This document shows positions 55,898 to 64,000 of a stretch of DNA of 64,000 nt, one piece after another (the stretch's first letter is position 1; the number at the start of each line of letters is the position of its first letter). The notes under the pieces are model-generated. The model made no database searches, was not told where the DNA came from, and saw only the letters and a list, made by a program, of their open reading frames with translations. Location of the stretch: assembly GCA_037367355.1 (NCBI GenBank), contig CM074696.1, forward strand, positions 434,001 to 498,000. The letters run 5' to 3'. The position numbers and the translations under genes were made by a program. Origin of the DNA: Neoscytalidium dimidiatum (Eukaryota; Ascomycota; Dothideomycetes; Botryosphaeriales; Botryosphaeriaceae).

Positions 55898-56834
55898 CTT
55901 GAGCAGAAGCAAACGGGCAACTCGACGGAAAACTCGTCCAATTGACGAGCAGATGAAAGGTGAGTAGCATGCTGCCTTATGAATCCGTGAATTCTGTTTG
56001 GCTGTTGACGTTTACGAGCCTCGTGCTCCGTGCGGTCATGGTCTCTTTTCCTTTATCCAATTGCCTTCCCGATTGGTTGTAGTTGCTGCAGGCTGCATGA
56101 AGAGTTGATGGAGGAATGGCCAGAAAACGGTTTGTAAAAGCCCCGAAAATAACTTGAAATACGAGCGCGGCCCCATAGCGCGTAGCCGGTTGCAGAGGTA
56201 GGTGGTATGCCGTGCGGCTTTGACGTGGTTAGGCAGGGCAACCGAATACGATGTCGCGCTCATGAGTGAGTCGGAGCGCTGCACCTCTTTTAGTCTTGGT
56301 GCGGCCTCGATCTCCACAAGTTTCACGTATGCATGTCGCTCGAATTCCTGGTCACGTTTATCGCGGTAGCATCATCTGAAACATATCGGACCTGTGGGCC
56401 TGGATTGGGCAATTCGATCGTCGGCTAGCCGTAGAATGCAGTACAGTCAATAGGTGAGCTTCTCCAGGGAAATGGAGCGCCTGTAGTTCGAGCTGCGAAC
56501 AAAATTCAATGTTGACAGTCTTGCTGAATTAGCCTGATATAAGGGAGCGTATCATCGCGTCGCACGCGCGCGCATGTGATAGCGTCATTGAGGGACGCGT
56601 TCGCTGCATGCAAATCGCGCTTGCCTTGTCCTCCGACTCTCTTCTTCTAATTTACACGTACGCACACCCGTGTCACTCAAACACCGTACTGTTAGGCTCT
56701 TTCGCTGCGCACGCATTTCCACCTCGTCGACAGGCCAGTGAGCCTGAGAGGAGCAACGGAACGAACAAACAGATACCCGGTGTCCTCCCCGACCAAGTTG
56801 CCAGTGACATCACATCTACGCTAAGACGACGGCA
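55898..56834. other. Divergent promoter region
   Basis: About 0.9 kb between the peroxidase start (minus) and the DUF4246 relic start (plus). No coding motif is seen. Confidence 0.5.
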
Positions 56835-58677
56835 ATGGAAGAGCTAGTTGGCAAGGCTGAGACCTGGCCAGAAGTAGCAAACCGCCCTGGGTTTGGTCTT
56901 TCCATTCGAGGCATTCAACCAAGTTTATTCGTCCCAAACCAACGTGTCAGATTTCCTAACGGTCCCTTTGGCTTTCATGGTCATCTCCTTATTACTTGTG
57001 AGATTACTATGATGGTTGCCATAGAGCGAGTTACCAGCAAGTCTTCGTGGTGCACCAGAATCTTCGATGATGAGACCGTGAAAATGTGGCGTACTAAGTC
57101 TCTTCGAAGTCCATCCAATCCACAAGGCTTTGAACTCTCCTTGACCGCTTTTAATTACGTAGGCAAAACTTACTTCAGGTGCTACGTTCTTTCTTACCAT
57201 AGCACAGTGCATTGAAGAGCTCCGCGACAAGGCTTCAGCTTTTGCTAGTACTGGAATGGTCGACATATTTGATACCACTGACGCGGCTGTCGTCAAATCT
57301 GATACGGCAATCAGCGCTGAGCTAAATAACCAGTTCAAAATGGCTTTCGAACAAGTGTTCAGCCCTCCGTCCCAGCAAAACCTGTCACAACCTCAGCCAG
57401 ATTCTTTCCTACTTATCGATCCCTGCTTGAATGCTTAAACCCCGGGGAATCTACAGTCATGCCATCAATCCGGCTTAACCGCGCAAATGCCATGCAATAT
57501 AGCAATACGAGTGGGCCGTGGCCGGACTGGATCCCTTCAACTGAATGTAGGAAACTTCCGTGCCAAGATGGGATCCCCCATGAAACCCCTGGTTTCTCGG
57601 TCTGTTCAGACAAGTTCCAGTGGCTTACTGCTGATGTCGCTTGGGCTGCAAATGGCGAGGCGCAGATACAGACATGCGTCAAAAAATCTTCATCCTCGCC
57701 ATGACGGCTTCTATGCCTTGATCGAAAACCTGATAACGAAGGCGACTCCCCTGTGGACCAGAGTTCATTTCTCTCCGAACCAGGATCAGGTGCGGCGGAT
57801 TGACCCCTCTCCGTACGGTTTACTGTGACCTACGCCGCTGCCAGGACTTGCCTTGCACGACTCTGCTGTCAGCTTGGATTGGGAACATGATAACTTCGCA
57901 ATCCATGACCCGAGAGACTATGCAGCCACAAATGCGCAATTAATTTGTTCCCTTGTCGATCTTGTTAAAGAATTTCAACCCGGTATTCAAGCCTTCGTAA
58001 AGCGTAGCAGCGTCGATCTCACCTCGGGAAGATTCAGAATTTGGCGGTACTTTGTGGAGTATCGAGGGAACGATGAACGAACGTATCTGCGCATGCAGCG
58101 TATATTTGACGGTGATTAGATCTTAGAAACCACAATTGATTTTTGACAAAGAAGTGGCCTCGATGAGGTCTTCCACCTGTCAAATAAGGCTCCGGACAGC
58201 ATTTCCCGGAAACTTTTAGTGTTCTCAAGAGCTGGTGATGCTTACCAGAATCGTGGACATGTGTCCGACATGACCCCCGAAGGTCGTCTCCTCACCTACC
58301 CAAACGTGCAGCAAAGCCGAATGATGTCGTTTACGCTTGCCGACCCGAAATGACCTGGATCTTGCGGGTTCCTAGCGCTTTTGCTTGTGGACTCACATAT
58401 TTGTATTGTTTCGACCGCGAACGTGGCATCTCCGCAGCTTGAGTAGTTGGCAAGTGCGCTCTATCCCGATGACAGGCATCGTTTAGGCTCTTTGCCACAG
58501 GAGATATTCGACTCTATCATCAGCTGCCTGGATACTGCCGACGGGCCGTCCCTTAATTCGCTTGAGGAATCTCTGGAAATTTGGCGGGAAGTAACTGAGG
58601 AGTACTCGGAGATTGCTGAAGCGATTGTTGACAAAGTCCAGGATGTAAGCCCGGCCATCTGGCCCCTTTCGGGCTAA
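56835..58677 (+). pseudogene. Decayed DUF4246 protein
   Basis: Relic of a large fungal DUF4246 protein (function unknown). The pieces occur in the normal order: PGFGLSIRGIQ, ITMMVAIERVTSKSSWC with RIFDDETVKMW (frame of 56835), CIEELRDKASAFASTGMVDI and VVKSDTAISAELNN (frame of 57256), KFQWLTADVAWAANGEAQI (frame of 57459), NLHPRHDGFYALIENLITKA (frame of 57487), FGGTLWSIEGTMNERICAC (about 58036-58090), EVFHLSNKAPDSI, EGRLLTYPNVQQSR, FTLADPK, LALLLVDSHICIVSTANV and LPQEIFDSIISCLDTAD, ending at TAA 58675-58677. The shift between the third and fourth pieces is one base in an A run at about 57680. In-frame stops occur after FTLADPK (TGA) and after SPQLE, where TAG stands in place of a probable TGG. 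Some frame changes could be introns, but not the stops. Confidence 0.8.
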
Positions 58678-61600
58678 GAATGATAGCGTACGTCTTAACT
58701 TGAAAGTAAGGCAGATCTCGACTCAAAACCTCTAACAAATGTCTACTTATGGGTTTATTTAAAGCTTTTAAGAGTATTCTCCGGCTCGTACGTCTTGTTG
58801 ACAAGGTGTGCTGCGGTGGTATTTTCCCCCCCCTTCTCAACGCAAATGCGTATATAGCTTAGTTGAGGTTCGGACGTGCTAAAATAAGCTTCAAGTATCC
58901 TGAGAACAACCCCTTTACCCAAAATGCGCAACTCCTTGAGCTTTTTTTTTTCTTTTTTTTTTTGGCAAATCAATTCAGAGTATGATTTCGTCGACAAGTG
59001 AACAATGTTACTATTCCAAAGGGTGAAAGAGCAGGAGTTTTATCTATGCTTTGGAAATATTGCAATCTGAGATCCAACTTATGTCTGTCTCATCATATTA
59101 AAGAAGCTTACTAATAGAGCTCAGATCTTTGTTTATGCTCTGCTTGTACAGAAAAGACTGAGTTCCAAGGTGGAAGGTGACTAAATTTTAATCTGGCGAA
59201 AGGGAAGGATCGGCCTCGTCCATTGTCGTGGATTTTTGCTTTTCAAGAAAACCAGTCGAAACCTGTACGAAAAAAAAAAAATAAAAGTTATCACCGCATA
59301 ACGGTTGCTCACTAGTGAGCGATGATAGTAGCGGAAAGATTGCTTCGACGAGGTTCGCAGTGGAGTACACCTCAACAGCAGTGCAACCAGAAGACTTGCG
59401 CCTCCATCTCGAATATTCCGTAGAGCTTTAGAAAGAACAGCAGTGAGAGCTATTGAATGTCCACGTCTCCACATTGCGGACACGGCATCACTCATCCGAA
59501 AAGGGTCTGCACAAAGCGGGGCTCTTGAACGCGACTGGAGCAGATCCAACAGATCAGTGCTGTTGCAGGACGGTCGAGCATGGTGCGGTCCGCGTCTGAA
59601 GTGGTGGGTGTGGAGAGGGTCCGAAACGGAACGGCGCATCCGCGCGGGACGTGTGCGGCTCTCGATTGCTGCTGCCGATGTACGCTCAGGGAATCGGGAT
59701 GTCCGAGGGCGAGGGCTGAGATCGTAGCTTGAAACGCGACATTCGGCTTGTGACGTGAGAGGGCAGAATTAAATTTTATTTCGAAGCCATCATCGACGCA
59801 TGTGATTCGTGTGCCCGCCGTCGCGTCCCGTTTCCTTTGCCTCTGCTACCTTCTTGAGCAGCGATGTATGGCTCCTCCGGGTGTTTTTTTTATATTTTTA
59901 TTTTTGGACGTCCACGAAGCGGGTGCGGGATGCGCGGGAGAAGACGTCGGGGCAACAAAGCGCGCGCGGCACGGCGGGAAGGCACAGCGGGCGGGCGAGG
60001 GGGAAGCGGCGTCTGCGCCATGGCGGAAAGTCTATTTGGCTTCCCGACCCGCCCCTCTGCGCGAGGCTCGTGCGCAGCATCCGCGCCGTGAGACTGGAGC
60101 CCCAACGCGGCCGCAGCGCTCGAGAGGCAGGACACAGTATGCAAGGGGGAGATTTGAGCGGGAGAAGAAGGTTGGCGAGGCGACACCGCGCGCGCGCTCT
60201 CCGGCTCGACCGCGATAAAAGCTACGGTTTCGGACAGAGTGGTGATGGCGAACTCTCCTTGGATCGGCGGGGACGAGAGAAAGGCCATCGAGGCGAGAGA
60301 GTCTCGGCCTCGTGCCGGAAAGCCGTGGCAATGCGGGAGGAGGAACGGGGGGGGGGCTCGGTGTTCCTGAGGATCAGTGCAGATCGCGTCGACTCCCGGA
60401 TCTCCACACTGCCAGCGCAGCAAAAGCAAAGAGAGGCTGTCTCGTGCGGTCAGATGAAAACAATTGCGGAGAACAAGCTTTTCTGGCAGCGGGCTGCAGA
60501 AGGGCCTATGCGCGTTTCCCGAACGAGGACGGCGGAGAAGCGCTTTTTGTAGATCGCCTTGGGGGCAGGGGTGCAGCTCCTGCTGGACGCCAAGCACTGC
60601 GTTATTGATTCCTGTGCTATATGTGCCTTGGTGTCTGCTAGCCTGTGTGATTGCGTTATGTCGCATTCGCAAGATCTGCGCAGTTTGGATAGTTCGGTAG
60701 CCAATGAACCGAGGCACGTCAGCGTAGTTCACTGGAATGGCTGGCGAAGTCTCGGTCTGCACTAAAGGCGTCAATCACTTTGCGAGAAGAACCAGTTCTC
60801 TATTGTTTTGTCTGCATCACGTGTGCATTTAACGCCGTCGTCGAGGCTTCAGAAGAGTGTATATAGAGAGCAATGCCTTTAGCTTGGCTCACCCCGCCCG
60901 TGGCGCTGGGCACGACCATGTTGAAGAACGGAAATTCCGAGCCCTCTCTCACCACCTCAATCTCCCCCACATCCCGCCGCCAAGATGCAACCAAGTCCAT
61001 TCCCCTTTACGAACTGCTCTCTCCCAACCTCTTACTTTCCCCAAACCTGTTCTGTATGCAGGACACAACGGCTTGCCTACACGAGCAAGGCGACCAATAG
61101 CGTAGATGTGCACTACCTCCCCACACATGCTTGGCCGTTCCCAACGTATGGGTTCCGAAGTTCTGACAGCGCGGTCTTGAAACTCCATGTTTGCCGATTG
61201 CAGTGATTCGACCTCCTCGCCAACTTTTGTGGCCCGCGGCATCCCTTTTGTCGGACAATCACCGTCCCGCCCTTAAGATAGGTGATATGATCCACCGCGG
61301 GACAAAACCTACAACGTCTTGCGTGCGCAAGGTTGTTGCGGTAAGATCGAGACAGGGTGTTTCTCGAGAGCCGGTGGACCAGTGGACGCGGCACGGGGTT
61401 AATGTGTCCCGGTCTGATACAGTCAGGCAGTGACGGAAGACCTGTGATCGATCTGGAATGGGAGACGAGAGAAATGGGAACAATCGTACAGAGTGCCTGG
61501 ACGGAGAAAGAAACCACCAAACCAGTCGCGAGGTGGCTTGAGATACGAGGTAAAGTGATCCGCCGAGGATTTTGCAAAATGTATCGAGAAGGGAAAGCAA

Positions 61601-61885
61601 AGGGGAAAAGAAAAACATCAACAAATAAAAGATGATAAAAGCAGGGGATAAAAAAAGAGAAAGCAACATGTGGGAATCATGCGTGACGAAGACAAACGAA
61701 GAAGAAGACAATGACAACAGTGACCATGCGTGTACCCTCCATCAATGCATCCCAGAAACATCGTAACGGGTCGTTTCCCAGCAGAAGCCGTCAAACCGAA
61801 AAAAAAAGGCCGACAAGCCCATATTCCACCAACGCCCAAATGCCATATTCTTCTCTTCCATACCCATGCGTCGACCTTCACCTTC
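58678..61885. other. Intergenic gap, 3.2 kb
   Basis: 3' flank of the DUF4246 relic, then a GC-rich island (about 59440-60560) and the 3' flank of the last gene. Frames up to 247 codons in the island begin with non-ATG codons or overlap on both strands and show Arg/Gly-rich translations typical of chance GC frames. T-rich and A-rich runs lie near 58940-58963 and 59270-59284. No RNA gene was recognised. Confidence 0.4.
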
Positions 61886-63385
61886 CTACACCATCCGAAA
61901 AACCTCCGTATCCCCCTTCCACCGCTCCCCTCCTCCAATACTACTGCCCCCCTTCAAACTCCCATCGCTCCTCCCTCTGCTCAACGTCTGCCCACCCCAC
62001 GACGTCCCCACGCTCCGCTGATCCGCCGCCGAAAAAGCCCCATCTGCCACATCGACGCTCATATCGATCGTCGTCTCGACCTTGATCCCGCCATCCGGCC
62101 CGGCCTCGGGCGCCAAGCGCTCCTCGCTCGAGTCATCCAGCAGCGTCGTGCCCCACCCGACGCCACCGCCGCCGCCGCCGCCGCTCGCCGGACTCGCCTT
62201 TCCGCCTGCGCCCCACACGCTGGTGGAGCGCGACGACCTACCACCGTTACCGTGCCCGTTTGAGTGGGCGTGCGCGTTGGGGTAGGCATGGTTGTCGAGG
62301 CGGTAGGAAGGGGGCGTGGAGCGCTGCTGCGAGTAGTTGCTGGCGAAACGCTTGATCGGGGAGAGGAGGCGGACGAGCAGCGGGTGCAGCGTGATGAGGC
62401 AGGCGCAGACGATGACGACGTTGAGCTCGACGGTCGACCAGAGGGCCGTGATGGGGTTGTAGTGGGTTGAGTCGGAGGAGCCGGAAAGGAAGTAGAGGTA
62501 GTAGAGGCGGATGATGGAGGTGATGCAGCCGCTGAAAAAAAGAAAAAAGTAGTGGTTAGTGAGTGGTGGTGGAGGGGTTTTGGTGGGGGAGGGAGGTCGC
62601 TTACAAGCCGCCTAGAGCAAAGGTGAAGGCTAGACTCCATTTTTTCTTGCGCTCGAGGTTCATATGGAAGATGGTTGGGAGCGGGATGATGATGATGGCA
62701 AGGTCGGTGGAGATGGACATCGCGCAGTGGAGGTACCTGGAGCGGCATGTGAGTGATCTATTGGCATTGGTGGTGGGGCGAGTGGGAACGGACCAGATGA
62801 CGAAGTAGTGGATGCAGGTCCCGGGGACGGTGGGATCCCAGAATTTTTTGATGGGCGTGCAGGCAAAGATGCCGCCGAAGAGGCAGACGAGGCAACAGGT
62901 GATGATGAAGCCTATTGTTGCCCATGACGAGATGATGGTTTTGCGGCCCACGAAGACCCGGACGTATTGCATGAGGATGGAAATCTTCGCGAAAGCGACG
63001 CCCGTGAGGTATATCCCTGGAGAAGATCATCAGTGCCTGGTTGGCCCTGGATTGGCTTTACACTCACATGTTGACGCCCAGAACCAGCGCATCTGCTTCA
63101 CCAGCTTCGGAGGTGGTATGTCCCTGAGGTGATCACCTAAACCGAATTGCAGCTCTGCAGTGCAGTCAGTACCGCAGCTGGCTGTCTGTGGCGCGAATGG
63201 AACTTACGCTTGTAGTATATTGGACATAATACGATGGAGAATACCAACGCAACGACGACCAGCCCGTCGTCCCAGCCCGGGTGTCGACTGATGAAGAAGC
63301 GGGTGTATAGTCGTAGAGCCACAAACACCGCCGCGATGCCAGCGCACAGGATGCAAGCCACCACAGCCTCAGGCCCGGTGGTCAT
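61886..63385 (-). CDS. Rhodopsin-domain (PTH11-like) integral membrane protein
   Basis: Second seven-helix protein of the fungal rhodopsin/PTH11-like family in the window. Exons 63385-63208, 63154-63068, 63016-62794, 62736-62605 and 62531-61886 close in phase and give 421 residues. It reads MTTGPEAVVACILCAGIAAV, LRLYTRFFISRHPGWDDGLV (family RxYxR and the DD after helix 1), QLQFGLGDHLRDIP, LVKQMRWFWAS, GVAFAKISILMQYVRVF, FACTPIKKFWDP, MSISTDLAIIIIPLPTIFHM and CITSIIRLYYLYF. The last 160 residues are hydrophilic, Ser/Gly-rich with a run of seven Gly, and end DTEVFRMV. Intron 3 has a rare donor (TG|GTCCGT). The architecture resembles the gene at 7127-8697: membrane part plus a long, low-complexity cytoplasmic tail; exon structures differ. 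Confidence 0.88.
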
Positions 63386-64000
63386 CGTGCCGTCAGGCGG
63401 GGAAAGGCAAGAGGACGGAGGTGGAGGGGCAGAAAGAAGAACTTGCGGAAACTTTTTTTTTTGTTGATCCTCGAATACCCACCTATGGGGGCCGAGGGGA
63501 TCTTCAACTCATGGGAGGACAGATGACAGGATGGACGGGGTAATAAGACTTGAGCGCTAGTCAGGAACCGACAGCTATCAACCCAGGTCCGATTATAGTC
63601 CGGTCAGCATGTGCGCGAACGCGGAGTGGAAGGTCAAACGGTCCTGATCTTAAGAGAAGCGAGGAATGTAAGCCACCCAAGACCCTTAGCTCCGGTTAGC
63701 ACAGGCTTGGGCAGGGAGAGAGAGTTGGCAGGGGCGCAGCGGCGCGCAGCGGGCGGGAGAAGGCGAATGGGGCGGGTTGATAGGCGAATGATATGGAAAG
63801 GGTCGATTAATCGTCATGCACTTCCCACGTGGTGGTGGGAAAAGCTTTGACGTGCCGCGCTCGAAGACGGAAAGGGTTGGATGTGGAGGAGGTGGGTCGG
63901 ATATGGTGGTCGTTACGAGAGGCGAGGCCTGTCCCTGCGCTGGGGCGGGTGTCCAATCCTTGGGCCACCCCTGGGTGAGTGCGTGAATCGTGCGGGTGGT
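63386..64000. other. Promoter region of the last gene
   Basis: Upstream region of the minus-strand gene starting at 63385, with a T run at about 63452-63463. No other gene is seen before the window ends. Confidence 0.45.

Noticed and set aside
55898..55912. Peroxidase start five codons upstream
   Set aside because: The upstream codon is TTG and would put charged and polar residues ahead of the signal peptide; ATG 55897 is better.
59809..60552. 247-codon plus frame
   Set aside because: Begins with GTG, is Arg/Gly-rich and overlaps several minus frames; typical of chance frames in GC-rich sequence.

Overview
The window looks like a chromosome segment of a filamentous ascomycete (Pezizomycotina). 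Coding regions are GC-rich, genes are well separated, and short 48-140 nt introns with GTRAGT-like donors and CTAAC-like branch points occur throughout. Several families are typically fungal: a fungal type I fatty acid synthase alpha chain, Zn2Cys6 regulators, PTH11/rhodopsin-like membrane proteins, NCS1 and HAK transporters, and GH3/GH16 enzymes. I cannot name the genus. No tRNA, rRNA, CRISPR array or intact transposon was recognised.

Layout. 0-8.7 kb: 3' part of the FAS alpha gene (plus), a 2.3 kb gap, then a rhodopsin-like membrane protein (plus). 9.1-15.4 kb: a badly frameshifted alpha/beta hydrolase relic and a gene-poor, visibly AT-richer stretch holding one copy of a dispersed repeat. 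15.4-22 kb: an NCS1 permease, a decayed Zn2Cys6 regulator, a fumarylacetoacetate-hydrolase fragment and an intact six-exon amidohydrolase, all minus; this looks like the remains of a small catabolic cluster. 24-40 kb: Old Yellow Enzyme (plus), a frameshifted medium-chain dehydrogenase (plus), a sugar-type MFS transporter, a P450 and an 11-exon Zn2Cys6 regulator (all minus), an aldo-keto reductase relic and a TPR/ZZ-finger relic (both plus), and a SnoaL-like protein (minus). This resembles a cluster of tailoring or catabolic enzymes with its own regulator and transporter but without a polyketide or peptide synthase. 40.7-63.4 kb: a HAK/KUP potassium transporter, GH16 glucanase, GH3 PA14 beta-glucosidase, secreted heme peroxidase and a second rhodopsin-like protein, all minus, with a DUF4246 relic on the plus strand.

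The most striking property is the number of broken genes: seven of about 22 recognisable protein-coding loci carry frameshifts, stops or truncations, next to intact paralog-type enzymes. The region appears to be losing accessory metabolic and regulatory genes while housekeeping and wall-degrading genes stay intact. Exon boundaries were placed by hand by joining reading frames at consensus splice sites and checking that phases close. Product names rest on family motifs recognised by eye, not on a database search.
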